Source: JARRLC01 sp050290865
Lineage (GTDB): Bacteria; Pseudomonadota; Alphaproteobacteria; Rhizobiales; Rhodomicrobiaceae
NCBI GenBank assembly: GCA_050290865.1
Contig: JBNKIW010000003.1
Span: 62,001-126,000 of the forward strand
Length of the DNA stretch: 64,000 nt
Direction of reading: 5' to 3'
The notes below the pieces were generated by a model. That model made no database searches. It saw only the letters and a list, made by a program, of their open reading frames with translations, and was not told the origin of the DNA. A program made the position numbers and the translations under genes. This document shows, piece by piece, positions 1-9,395 of the stretch. Positions within the stretch are counted from its first letter, which is position 1. Every line of letters begins with the position of its first letter.

Positions 1-1530
1 GCCACCGTCTTTCCCGAAAATGGTGTCGGCGACGACGATATTCTCGGGAAGTCCGAGTTGTCCGGCGATTTCCTTGGCGATCGCCTCGTGATCGCCAGTG
101 ACCATCTTCACATCGACACCCATCCCGCGGGTGGTGGCGATGGTGGAGGCGCTGTCGTCCCGCGGCGGGTCGTACAGCGACAACAGGCCGAGGAAGCGCC
201 ATTTGCCTTCCTCGTCGGCGCGCGCCACGCCGAGCGTCCGGTAGCCTTTCGCGGCGTCTTCATCGACGGCCGTCGTGAATGTGCGGCGCTCGGCCTCGTC
301 CAGGGCGCACAGATCGATCACGACCTGCGGCGCGCCCTTGACGACCGTGAAACGCTGGCCGTTGTTTTCGATATCGGCCTCCGAGCGCTTCGCCACGGGG
401 TCGAACGGGCGGAATGCTCGCACCGCGTATCCGGACGGCGGGCTGCCGGGCGCGGCGACGAGGATCGCGGCGTCGATGGCGTCGGGAGCCTCCCGATGCG
501 ACGCCAGCACCGCCGCCAGCATCAGATCGTCGCGTGAAACGCCCTGAGCCAGACGCGGCGTGCCGAGCGTCAGCTCGTTTTTCGTGAGCGTGCCGGTCTT
601 GTCGCTGCACAGCATGTCCATGCCCGCCATCTCTTCGATGGCCACGAGGCGCGAGACGATGGCCCGCATCTTGGCGAGCCGTTCGGCGCCGATGGCCATG
701 GTGACGGACAGGACCGCCGGAAGCGCCACGGGGATCGACGCCACGGTCAGGATGAGAGCGAATTGCAGGGTTTCCATCCACGGGTCGCCGCGGAAGAGGG
801 CGGCAAGCCCGATCGCCGCCACGAGGCCGACCGTCACCAGGATCAGAAAATTGCCGATGCGCAGAACGGCGCGCTGGAAATGCGAGACGCTGCTGGCCTG
901 CTGGACGAGGTTGGCGGTCTTGCCGAAAAAGGTCTTCATGCCGGTGGCAGTGACCACGCCGGTCATCTCGCCCTGACGCGCAATCGAGCCGGAATAGGCC
1001 GGATCGCCGATCTTCTTGTTCACCGGGAGCGACTCGCCCGTCAGCGCCGACTGATCGACACTGAGATAGGAGCCGCCGGTGAGCTTGAGGTCGGCGGGGA
1101 CGACGTTGCCGAGCTTGACCAGCACCAGGTCGCCGGGCACCAAGTGACGCGCCTCTACATCCTTCCACGTCCCGTCACGCTTGACCCGCGCCTTGAGCGC
1201 GAGGCGCTTCTTGAGGAGGGCAATGGCGTTGCCGGCCTTGAATTCCTCCCAGAAGCCGACGCCGGCATTGGTGAACAGCATCGCCAGGATGATGACGAGG
1301 TCCTCCCAATGGCCGAGGACGGCGGAGAGAAGCGCAGCAATCTCGATCATCCAGGGGATCGGGCCCCAGAAGAAGCGTGCGAGACGCGCGAGCGCGCTGA
1401 CCTCATGCTCCTCCAGCGCGTTTTCACCGAACTCCGTGAGCCGCCGCGCAGCTTCCGTCTCGGCCAGCCCGGCGGGCTCCGCCTCGGCGGGCTTCACGAC
1501 CGGGGCTTCTTCGGTGACTCGTTTCTGCAT
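1..1530 (-). CDS. P-type proton-pump ATPase (P3A type), 3' end outside window
   Basis: Membrane ATPase predicted to export H+ at the cost of ATP. The frame is open from the ATG at 1530 to base 1 (510 codons), so the C-terminal half of the P domain and the last membrane helices are missing. Visible landmarks: a first membrane pair near residues 60-95, actuator loop TGES at 164-167, the M4 helix ending PVALPAVLSVTMAIGA near 267-282, phosphorylation motif CSDKTGTLT with Asp310, nucleotide-domain motif KGAPQ, and MVTGD near residue 480. There is no N-terminal metal-binding CxxC domain, and the M4 sequence is that of plasma-membrane H+ pumps, which argues against a heavy-metal pump; a divergent cation pump remains possible. 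A GGAGGA ribosome site precedes the start. The 195 bases upstream, before the ispG stop, probably hold its promoter. Confidence 0.9.
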   Translation of the reverse strand, partial: MQKRVTEEAPVVKPAEAEPAGLAETEAARRLTEFGENALEEHEVSALARLARFFWGPIPWMIEIAALLSAVLGHWEDLVIILAMLFTNAGVGFWEEFKAGNAIALLKKRLALKARVKRDGTWKDVEARHLVPGDLVLVKLGNVVPADLKLTGGSYLSVDQSALTGESLPVNKKIGDPAYSGSIARQGEMTGVVTATGMKTFFGKTANLVQQASSVSHFQRAVLRIGNFLILVTVGLVAAIGLAALFRGDPWMETLQFALILTVASIPVALPAVLSVTMAIGAERLAKMRAIVSRLVAIEEMAGMDMLCSDKTGTLTKNELTLGTPRLAQGVSRDDLMLAAVLASHREAPDAIDAAILVAAPGSPPSGYAVRAFRPFDPVAKRSEADIENNGQRFTVVKGAPQVVIDLCALDEAERRTFTTAVDEDAAKGYRTLGVARADEEGKWRFLGLLSLYDPPRDDSASTIATTRGMGVDVKMVTGDHEAIAKEIAGQLGLPENIVVADTIFGKDGG

Positions 1531-1725
1531 CGTATGGTCCTCCGGACCGCAAGTCGTGCCCTGGGGCGTTTGCGGGCGTTGCGTCTGCTCGGCAGGCTAG
1601 TGATCGCGGCGCCCGGCGGGCAGCCGAATGGCGCGATGGAATTACGATGTCATAACATGGGATTATTGCGCGGAAGTTGATCCGCGGTGGAAAGCGAGAC
1701 GACGGGCATGATCGCCGGGTGCCGC

Positions 1726-2958
<1,233 letters not shown>

Positions 2959-3059
2959 GATCTTCAACTCCGGAACAGGAATGACACGGCATAATTAGGC
3001 AATGCCGCCGTGAAATGCCAGCCCCGGGCGCCCGTCCTGCCCGGCAGAAGCCGACCGCT

Positions 3060-3668
3060 TCAGCGGTCGACATTCATATATTTCTTGACCGTTTCCGCTG
3101 CCACTGCGGTGGCTTTGACAAGAGACGGCAGAAGCACCGTCTCGGCCGTCTTGACCTGGGCGTCGAGGCGTTCCTTGAATTTCTTCCGGTCGTAAGTGTA
3201 CGAACCGGTTGAGTTTGAGAACAGCTGATGCCCGCGCTCGCCGGTCAGCATGTCGCCCGTCTCGTCGTAATAAGCCTGGATTCCGCCGAGCGCGCTGCCC
3301 GGCACGTCGAACGCCGCCTGGGTCTGGCCTGCGGCCCGCCAGACAAAAAGACGCAGGCGCGGCCATTCATAGACCCTCTTCGCGCCGCTGGTGTCCATAG
3401 TGTTGACGAACTTGCGCAACCGCGTGGTGTTGTCCTTCAGCTCCGCGTGGAGGGCTTCGAGAAGGCTCGCCTGCTGCTGCGCCTTGGTGAAGCGGTCGTA
3501 TTCCAGGGTGCGCTGAAAACCGACATAGCCCGCGAGATAGACGCCGAGAATGGTCGCGACGATGGTGAACAACTGGGCGACCAGAAACCGCGGCCCGCCG
3601 ATTTTTGCCATAAAGCCGTTGTGCGGTGGCCGTGCCGCCTCGTCGAGGGTTGCCTTTTCGATGCCCAT
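3060..3668 (-). CDS. membrane-anchored protein of unknown function
   Basis: 202 residues. A short cytoplasmic N-terminus is followed by one clear membrane helix (about residues 25-45, FLVAQLFTIVATILGVYLAG). A helical, charged stretch rich in Gln/Lys/Glu then looks coiled-coil, and a soluble C-terminal region follows with several Trp/Tyr. No recognised domain. The start at 3668 is preceded by AGAAGGGGAA; a longer frame reaches 3800 but its extra N-terminus is proline/alanine-rich and lacks a ribosome site. It lies 132 bases after the squalene/phytoene-synthase-like gene on the same strand; no functional link can be read from the sequence. A perfect 7-bp hairpin (3052-3069) overlaps its stop codon. 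Confidence 0.7.
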   Translation of the reverse strand: MGIEKATLDEAARPPHNGFMAKIGGPRFLVAQLFTIVATILGVYLAGYVGFQRTLEYDRFTKAQQQASLLEALHAELKDNTTRLRKFVNTMDTSGAKRVYEWPRLRLFVWRAAGQTQAAFDVPGSALGGIQAYYDETGDMLTGERGHQLFSNSTGSYTYDRKKFKERLDAQVKTAETVLLPSLVKATAVAAETVKKYMNVDR

Positions 3669-3800
3669 TCCCGGTATTCCCCTTCTGCCCATAGAATTAG
3701 GAGGATCTCTTAACGGCGCAAAATGGCGAGCTTGGGACGGAGACGCCAGTCCCTGAGACAGAGAAGCCGCGGCCCCCGGCGCATTTTGTGCTGGCTGCAC

Positions 3801-4637
3801 TCAAACCACCCGTCCACGCAGATGCGCTTGCCAGATCAGCCACAAACGGCTGAGCGGGTTGATGTCCGCGATTTCGTGCAACGGCCGGTGCCCGGGGCCC
3901 GCGAGTTTCCGCAGGTAGGGGCCGGAAAGGACGAGCGGCAGGAACGCGGGAAGGGCGGTGGCGGGCAGCGCCGCGAAGCGCTCGCGAAAAGCGGCCAGCT
4001 CCGTCCCGGCAATATCGCGCAAGGTGGCCAGCGCCGCGCGCAACGTCTCGCTGTCCTCACCGCGAACGATCTCATCCGCCCCGATGCCCCGCGCGCCCAG
4101 CACATCGGCGGGGAGGAAAACTTGCCCCCGCGCGGCATGAACGGGAAGCGCCCGCATCAGGCCCGTCAACCCGTAAACCACACCCGCATGTGTGGCAGCC
4201 TCGGCCACAGCCTCGCTGCGTGCCCCCGCGATCCACGCCGCCAGCGCGAAGACCGCACCCGCCGTTGCCTCCAGATAGCGCCGCAGCGCCGCCATATCGG
4301 GCATCGGATCGCGCCAGACGTCGAAAGAGCGCGCGTCGATCATGGCCGCGATCCGTTCTTCCGGCAGGTCACAGGCCGCGCGTGTCTCAGCGAACGCCTC
4401 TGCCACAGGGTGCCCGCCTGCCTCGCTTTCAAGCGCATCACGCCACCATTGCAGCCTGATTTCGCCGAGCCGCGGTTCGCGCACCAGTTCGGCCACGCGC
4501 GCCAGTTCGATGTTGAAGGCATAGAGCGCGAAGAGGTGCACTCGCTGCGGCGCGGGCGCCAGATGCGTGGCCCAATACCGGTCGCGATCCTGGCGGCGCA
4601 CCAGCGCGCTGACGCTGTCCCGGCGATCCCGTCTCAT
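3801..4637 (-). CDS. squalene/phytoene synthase family protein
   Basis: 278 residues resembling the all-alpha trans-isoprenyl synthase fold. Family features visible: DRYWATHLAPAPQRVHLFALYAFNIELARV near the N-terminus, LQWWRDAL, a short aspartate-containing segment DARSFDVWRDPMPDMAALRRYLEATAG, and a C-terminal PLSRLWLIWQA. The strongly conserved DxxxD catalytic aspartates of true squalene or phytoene synthases are not both obvious, and no crt or hpn genes adjoin. It may therefore be one of the stand-alone alphaproteobacterial members related to the complex I assembly factor NDUFAF6 rather than a carotenoid enzyme; that assignment is inference. The start at 4637 follows a modest purine stretch; an upstream ATG at 4661 is possible. 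Confidence 0.8.
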   Translation of the reverse strand: MRRDRRDSVSALVRRQDRDRYWATHLAPAPQRVHLFALYAFNIELARVAELVREPRLGEIRLQWWRDALESEAGGHPVAEAFAETRAACDLPEERIAAMIDARSFDVWRDPMPDMAALRRYLEATAGAVFALAAWIAGARSEAVAEAATHAGVVYGLTGLMRALPVHAARGQVFLPADVLGARGIGADEIVRGEDSETLRAALATLRDIAGTELAAFRERFAALPATALPAFLPLVLSGPYLRKLAGPGHRPLHEIADINPLSRLWLIWQAHLRGRVV

Positions 4638-4819
4638 GGTATTCGTTCTTCGGTTACGCATCCATCCCGCCGCCACGCCCTGCGGATGACCATTGCGCCG
4701 CATCAGAATAAATGCCCGTGCAAACAGGTTGCGGCGCACCGCCGTTCCATTGCACGCCGGGACCATCCCTATACAATCAGGAGGCCGTTGGACAGTGGCT
4801 GCGACGGCTGGAGGGCCGG

Positions 4820-5163
4820 ATGGCAAGGCGTCTGCGCAACCTTCTGCGAATGGTCCGCTCTTTCGCGATCCTCGGGCGAACGCTGGCGCCGCGGCGGCCC
4901 GTCCGGGGCGGCGGGCCGGTGACCGCGGAGATCCGCACCAGCTGGTACGGGCCGATCATCTCCGACGCCATGGACATGGACAGCACATATGCGCTGCACT
5001 GGGTGGGACACGAGCCGTCGGACGAACTGTCGGCGATGCGCGATCAACTCCCCCCTGGCGTGACGGGCGCACCATCCGGCTGCCGCTCACGCCAGAGACA
5101 GCCCGGCGCGAGTTCCCCCGCTTAACGTGGCTCACGCCCGCCGAGGACCAGCCGCCGCCATGA
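4820..5163 (+). pseudogene. small gene upstream of GH3, apparent -1 frameshift in a C run
   Basis: A GGAGGG ribosome site precedes an ATG at 4820. The frame reads sensibly (RTSWYGPIISDAMDMDSTYA, then HWVGHEPSDELSAMRDQL) to about 5050, then turns into unlikely sequence. From 5056 the neighbouring frame continues as WRDGRTIRLPLTPETARREF and ends in TGA at 5161-5163, which overlaps the GH3 start (ATGA). The break falls in six C residues at 5050-5055; one more C, or -1 slippage there, restores about 114 residues. No family was recognised. The tight coupling to the GH3 gene suggests a shared function. It could be a sequencing error, a recent real mutation or programmed slippage; the sequence alone cannot tell. 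Confidence 0.6.
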
Positions 5164-6689
5164 TCGACGCAACACCGCTCGTCCGCCTTTATGCCTGGCT
5201 CCGCCGCGCGCAACTCGCGAGGGAGAAACCCGCCGCCGTCCAGGAACGGCAATTGCTCAGGCTGGTCCGGCGGGCGCGGCATACGAAGTTCGGGCGCGAC
5301 CACGGCTTCGCGCAGATCCGCACGGTGGCGGATTTCCAGTCGCGCGTGCCCTTGCGCCGGTACGAGGATTTCTGGGCGGATTACTGGCGGCAGCCCTTCC
5401 CGCTCTTGCGCGACGTGAGCTGGCCCGGACTTATCCCCTATTTCGCCCTGACGTCGGGCACATCCACGGGCCGCACGAAATACGTCCCCGTCACGGCGGC
5501 GATGAACCGCTCCAACCGCCGCGCCGCGTTCGATGTGCTCGTCCATCATCTGACCGCGCGGCCCTCCAGCCGCATTTTCGGCGGCAGGAACTTCATCCTC
5601 GGCGGCAGCACGGATCTGCAGGCGTTTGCTCCGGGCGTGTTCGCGGGCGATCTGAGCGGTATCGTGGCCAGGGCGATGCCGCACTGGGCGCGTCTGCGCG
5701 CGTTTCCGCCGCTCGCCCTCGCGCTGGAGCCGGATTGGGAGAAGAAGGTCCGGGCAATGGCGCCCGCCTCGCTCCGCGAGGACATCCGCTCGATCAGCGG
5801 CACGCCGAGCTGGCTCCTGCACTTCTTCAAGGAGGTGATGGCGCTCAGGCCGGACGAGCAGCAGCGGCTCAGACATTTCTACCCCAATCTCGAACTGATC
5901 GTGCATGGCGGCGTGTCGTTCGTCCCTTACCGCCATCGGTTCAGCGAGCTGCTGGAAGGCGGCCATGCCGAGCCGCGCGAGGTGTATCCGGCGAGCGAAG
6001 GCTTCATCGCGCTTGCCGACCGCGATCCCGAGGCGGGCCTGCGCATGCTGCTCGACAACGGGCTGTTCTACGAATTCGTGCCGCGGGCGCAACTCGGCAG
6101 CGAGGCCCCTGCGCGGTACTGGATCGCGAATGCCGAGCCGGGCGAGGACTATGCGCTCGTGCTTTCCAGCAATGCCGGGCTGTGGGCGTATGTGCTGGGC
6201 GACACGGTCCGTCTCGTCGAGCGGCACCCGCCCCGCCTCATTGTCACCGGGCGGACCAGCTATTTCCTCTCCGCGTTCGGCGAGCACGTCACAGCCGAGG
6301 AGGTGGAGGCGGCGGTTGCCGGGGCGGCCGACGCCATCGGCACAGATGTGGCTGAATTCTGCGTCGGCGCGCTGCACGCCGCCCGTGGCGACGGCGTCGA
6401 CGCGCATCTCTACCTCATCGAATTTGCGGCCCCGTCCTGCCAATCCCGGCTCGGCAGCTTCGCCGCGCGTGTGGACGCCGCGCTCATCGAGGCCAATGCC
6501 GACTATGCGGCGCATCGCGAGGGCGGACAGCTCGCCCCCCCGCATATCGTAACGTTGCGGCCCGGCGCATTTGGCCGCTGGATGAAAGTCCGCGGCAAGC
6601 TGGGCGGCCAGAACAAAGTTCCGCGGATCGTCAGTCAGCCCGAGATTTTCGACGATCTGCGCCGTTTTGCCAGGCTCGACACGGATTGA
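5160..6689 (+). CDS. GH3-family acyl-adenylate/amido synthetase-like protein
   Basis: 509 residues matching the GH3 family, best known from plants where members adenylate jasmonate or auxin and join it to amino acids; bacterial members are largely uncharacterised. Visible ANL-superfamily features are the ATP-binding P-loop-like motif FALTSGTSTGRTKYVPVT (near residues 95-112), the central HGGVSFVPYRHRF segment, and the YPASEGFIAL motif that binds acyl-adenylate. A C-terminal subdomain contains TGRTSYFLSAFGEHVTAEEV. A GAGGA ribosome site lies 14 bases before the ATG at 5160. The gene overlaps the upstream small, apparently frameshifted gene by four bases. Substrate unknown: an acyl acid plus an amine or amino acid is the family expectation only. 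Confidence 0.88.
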   Translation: MIDATPLVRLYAWLRRAQLAREKPAAVQERQLLRLVRRARHTKFGRDHGFAQIRTVADFQSRVPLRRYEDFWADYWRQPFPLLRDVSWPGLIPYFALTSGTSTGRTKYVPVTAAMNRSNRRAAFDVLVHHLTARPSSRIFGGRNFILGGSTDLQAFAPGVFAGDLSGIVARAMPHWARLRAFPPLALALEPDWEKKVRAMAPASLREDIRSISGTPSWLLHFFKEVMALRPDEQQRLRHFYPNLELIVHGGVSFVPYRHRFSELLEGGHAEPREVYPASEGFIALADRDPEAGLRMLLDNGLFYEFVPRAQLGSEAPARYWIANAEPGEDYALVLSSNAGLWAYVLGDTVRLVERHPPRLIVTGRTSYFLSAFGEHVTAEEVEAAVAGAADAIGTDVAEFCVGALHAARGDGVDAHLYLIEFAAPSCQSRLGSFAARVDAALIEANADYAAHREGGQLAPPHIVTLRPGAFGRWMKVRGKLGGQNKVPRIVSQPEIFDDLRRFARLDTD

Positions 6690-6713
6690 CGCCGCCGCTG
6701 GCCGGGCGCCAGA

Positions 6714-7058
6714 TCAGCCGCCGTTCTCCGGCCCGCCATATTGCAGCACCTGCACCTTTTCCAGCGTGACCAGTCCGCTGCCGATCATGCCGTTGAGGAC
6801 CTCGACTAGCTTCCTCACCTTGTCCTCGGTATCGACGATCTCGATCACGAGGGGCAGATCCTCCGACAGCGCCAGGATTTTCGTCGTGTGCATGCGGCTG
6901 GAGCGTCCGAAACCCATCGGCCCGCGCAGCACGGTCGCCCCCGCAAGCTGCATTTCGCGCGCCTTGAGCACGATGGCCTCATAGAGCGGCTGGCGCCCGT
7001 ATTTCTTGTCCTCGCCGATGAAAATGCGGAGCAGCATCGCGTCGCGGGGCAGCTTCAT
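6714..7058 (-). CDS. DUF190 family protein
   Basis: 114 residues with the typical DUF190 start MKLPRDAMLLRIFIGEDKKY, then LYEAIVLKAREMQLAGATVLRG and GFGRSSRMHTTKILALSEDLP, ending in a region (VIEIVDTEDKVRKLVEVL) that resembles a PII/ACT-like ferredoxin fold. It starts five bases after the crcB stop, so the two form an operon; DUF190 genes are commonly linked to crcB, suggesting a regulatory or accessory role in fluoride export, which is inference. An in-frame ATG at 7073 overlaps crcB, but the 7058 start matches the family N-terminus better. Confidence 0.9.
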   Translation of the reverse strand: MKLPRDAMLLRIFIGEDKKYGRQPLYEAIVLKAREMQLAGATVLRGPMGFGRSSRMHTTKILALSEDLPLVIEIVDTEDKVRKLVEVLNGMIGSGLVTLEKVQVLQYGGPENGG

Positions 7059-7063
7059 GGGGA

Positions 7064-7462
7064 TCACATCCATTTGAGCGCGTTGAAGGAGACCGCAGCC
7101 GCATGTCCGGCCCAGACCCCGATCAGGCAGAGGACGACGGATGCGCCGATATTCAGCCCAGCATAGAGCCATTCGCCGTCGTTCACCAGACTGAGGGTCT
7201 GCAGGGAAAAGGAAGAGAACGTCGTAAAGCCGCCGCACACGCCGATCATGACGAATTGCCGCGACAGCGTGCCCGCGAAGATGCGCCCGTCCGGGCCGGT
7301 CAGGGTGGCGAAGAGGCCGATGATGAAGGACCCCGCGATATTGACGATGAGCGTCCCCCAGGGGAAGGTCGCGCCGAACGCGTGCGAAACGGCGCTGGAC
7401 AGCCCCTGCCGCGCCATGCCCCCCAGCGCGCTGCCCAAGGCGATCCACAAATAGCTGAGCAT
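7064..7462 (-). CDS. crcB: fluoride ion channel/exporter CrcB (Fluc)
   Basis: 132-residue membrane protein with four hydrophobic segments. Fluc family signatures are visible: GGMARQG, the conserved FPWGTLIVNIAGSFIIG with its pore-lining Asn, and GVCGGFTTFSSFS with the phenylalanine/threonine track. The protein acts as a dual-topology dimer that leaks F- out of the cell. It heads a two-gene operon with the DUF190 gene. I looked for a fluoride (crcB) riboswitch in the 200 bases upstream on this strand and did not see its conserved core, so expression may be constitutive. Confidence 0.95.
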   Translation of the reverse strand: MLSYLWIALGSALGGMARQGLSSAVSHAFGATFPWGTLIVNIAGSFIIGLFATLTGPDGRIFAGTLSRQFVMIGVCGGFTTFSSFSLQTLSLVNDGEWLYAGLNIGASVVLCLIGVWAGHAAAVSFNALKWM

Positions 7463-7660
7463 TCTGGCTTTCCGTTATCCGATGCGCGAATGAGCCGCGC
7501 GCCGACACACAACCGCATGGCAGCCCGTGATGCAAGCCCCGGGCCGGGGAGGCGTGCAGAAGCGGAGCATAAGCGCGCGGGCCTCGTCGGGGAAGCTTGG
7601 ATTGCACGGCACGCCGGAACCCGGCAATATCATGCCCAGCCGTCGTCACCGGACACTTTC

Positions 7661-8059
7661 ATGTCGCTTGCTCCACTCCTGAGTGCATCGCCCGCCATTC
7701 AGATTCATGCTTTCGCCGCCATGGCCGCATTCGTCCTCGGCGTGGCGCAACTGGCTGTGGGGAAGGGCTCGGCCGGTCATCGCGTGCGTGGCTATGTGTG
7801 GGTAACGCTCATGATCGTCGTTGCGGCCAGTTCGTTCTGGATCCACGAGATCCGGCAGTGGGCCGGTTTCAGCATCATCCACCTGCTGCCGATCTGGATG
7901 CTTGGCGTCCTGCCGTTGGCCGTCCTGGCAGCGCGCCGTCATCAGAACGAGCGGCACCGCAGGGCGATGATATGGTTCTTCGCGGGCGCTCTCGTCGCAG
8001 CCGGAGCGTTCACGCTTCTCCCCGGCCGCATCATGCATGACGTGGCGTTCGGCGGCTGA
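7661..8059 (+). CDS. DUF2306 family membrane protein
   Basis: 132 residues with four predicted membrane helices (about 12-32, 42-62, 68-92, 100-120). Histidines HAFAAMAAF, GHRVRGYVWV, HEIRQW, IIHLLPIW and RHRRAM fall at the helix ends in the pattern of DUF2306 proteins, which look like small heme- or quinone-associated membrane proteins but have no proven role. The ATG at 7661 was chosen because upstream in-frame sequence lacks coding character. It converges with the mlaD-like gene, the two stop codons being adjacent at 8057-8062. Confidence 0.8.
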   Translation: MSLAPLLSASPAIQIHAFAAMAAFVLGVAQLAVGKGSAGHRVRGYVWVTLMIVVAASSFWIHEIRQWAGFSIIHLLPIWMLGVLPLAVLAARRHQNERHRRAMIWFFAGALVAAGAFTLLPGRIMHDVAFGG

Positions 8060-9385
8060 TCAGGGGTTGTTTGGCAGGGCGCCGTCTCCCGCAGGGGGAG
8101 CTTTCGCCGTCTCTTCGGCAGGTGGCGCTTCGTCCTTCGCCTCAGCCTCCGCCGGTGCCGGTTTTTTCTCCGCCGGCGCCAGTTCTTCGCTCTTCTGCTC
8201 CTCCCCCGGTGCCAGTTCTTCGCTCTTGGGTTCCTCCGCCGGCGCTGGTTCCTCGCTCTTGGGTTCCTCCACCACCTGGGAGGCGAGGACGTTCGACGCC
8301 CACACGACGAGGTCCGTCTCGAGCTTGACGAACGCGGCGTTGAGCGCGGCGATCGCGGCCGTCTCCTCGGCCGAAGCGGCCGGCTGCGTCCGGTGGAAGA
8401 CCTTTGCCGCGAGAATCTTACCCCCGTCGTCCAGGATCTTGGCGGTAATCCCCACATCCGCCTTGGGCTTCGGCTTTGCCGTCACGTGGAAATCGCCGAC
8501 GTTGATCACGAGCTGAAAATCGGTTGTGGCGTTGTCGCTCGGGCGCGCGACCGAGCCGAGGAACCCGGCATTCTCGAAGCTCTGGACGACCCGCGCCTGC
8601 AAGAGCCTCGGCAGGTTGTCGGCCCAGCGTGCCGGCGTTTCCTCGCCACCGTTGCGGATGAGGACATTCTGCGTATCCAGCGCGATGAGCGCCGTCGGGT
8701 CGTTGACCACCAAAGAGCCTTTGAAGGACTTCGCCGCGCCTTCAAAGCTGGATGCCGCCCTCAGGTCGTGTTGCTGGCCCGCGGCGCCCTTTTTGCCGCC
8801 GGTCATCCGTTCCAGACCGGCGAGAATGCTGTCCACGCGATCGGAGTTCTTGGCGAGGACATCCGAGAAGGTGCTGAAATTGCTGATGGTGTTGTGGAAC
8901 CCCTCGGAATTCTCATCGAGGATGGTGTTCAGGCGGTGCAGCGCGTCGCGGGCGGCCTGGCCCATGGTCTGCCCGTTGGTGTTCGCCACCAGGACCGGCG
9001 ACCCGTCCTTCGCCGGGGGCAGCGGCGCGTTCGGCGTGCCCCCATACATGGAAATGAAGGCGACGCCAGTCAGGCCCTGGAAATCGATGTCGATGCGGGT
9101 ATCGGCGCGGATCGGCGTGTTGCGTGTCACAGCGACCGCCACCATGACCCGGCTCGGTCTCCGGGCATCGAGCTGCAGGTCGGTCACCTCGCCCACCCTG
9201 ATGCCATTGAACAGCACCGGCGAGCCTTTCAGCAGGCCGGAAACCGAGTTCTCCACCTGGATGCGGTACTCCGCCTGGTCACGGAAGCCGCCGGTCGCAT
9301 GCATCCAGTAGAGAAAGCCGAAAATCGCGGCGATCACGCCAAGCGTGAAGGCCCCCATCAGTATATAGCGTGCGCGGATTTCCAT
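8060..9385 (-). CDS. MlaD-type MCE protein fused to PqiC-like ABC auxiliary domain
   Basis: 441 residues. The N-terminal membrane anchor (about 8-28, YILMGAFTLGVIAAIFGFLY) is followed by an MCE domain (about 38-120, with VENSVSGLLKGSPVLFNGIRVGEV), a helical linker typical of MlaD/Mce proteins, then a second domain (about 240-385, LPRLLQARVVQSFENAGF and INVGDFHVTAKPKPKADVGI) like the ABC-type transport auxiliary lipoprotein family (PqiC). In E. coli-type systems these are separate proteins. A tail of EEPKSEE-type acidic/Pro/Ala repeats (about 390-441) ends it. As the periplasmic substrate-binding part of an Mla-like phospholipid transporter it follows the ATPase gene by 10 bases. A GAGG ribosome site precedes 9385. 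Confidence 0.9.
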   Translation of the reverse strand: MEIRARYILMGAFTLGVIAAIFGFLYWMHATGGFRDQAEYRIQVENSVSGLLKGSPVLFNGIRVGEVTDLQLDARRPSRVMVAVAVTRNTPIRADTRIDIDFQGLTGVAFISMYGGTPNAPLPPAKDGSPVLVANTNGQTMGQAARDALHRLNTILDENSEGFHNTISNFSTFSDVLAKNSDRVDSILAGLERMTGGKKGAAGQQHDLRAASSFEGAAKSFKGSLVVNDPTALIALDTQNVLIRNGGEETPARWADNLPRLLQARVVQSFENAGFLGSVARPSDNATTDFQLVINVGDFHVTAKPKPKADVGITAKILDDGGKILAAKVFHRTQPAASAEETAAIAALNAAFVKLETDLVVWASNVLASQVVEEPKSEEPAPAEEPKSEELAPGEEQKSEELAPAEKKPAPAEAEAKDEAPPAEETAKAPPAGDGALPNNP

Positions 9386-9395
9386 CGGGCGCCCC

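Noticed and set aside
260..1168. 302-codon minus-strand frame over the P-type ATPase
   Set aside because: It is a neighbouring frame of the real ATPase gene, whose DKTGTLT frame is open to the window edge and therefore has no stop in the window.
3052..3069. Hairpin CGACCGC-ttca-GCGGTCG at the end of the 3060-3668 gene as terminator
   Set aside because: Perfect 7-bp stem but it overlaps the stop codon and has no T-run; not enough to call a terminator.
4956..6545. 529-codon minus-strand frame opposite GH3
   Set aside because: No domain, Arg/His/Asp-rich composition; GH3 on the plus strand has intact family motifs and a ribosome site.
7463..7660. Fluoride riboswitch upstream of crcB
   Set aside because: Searched on the minus strand for the conserved core; only an unrelated GC-rich hairpin near 7490 was found.
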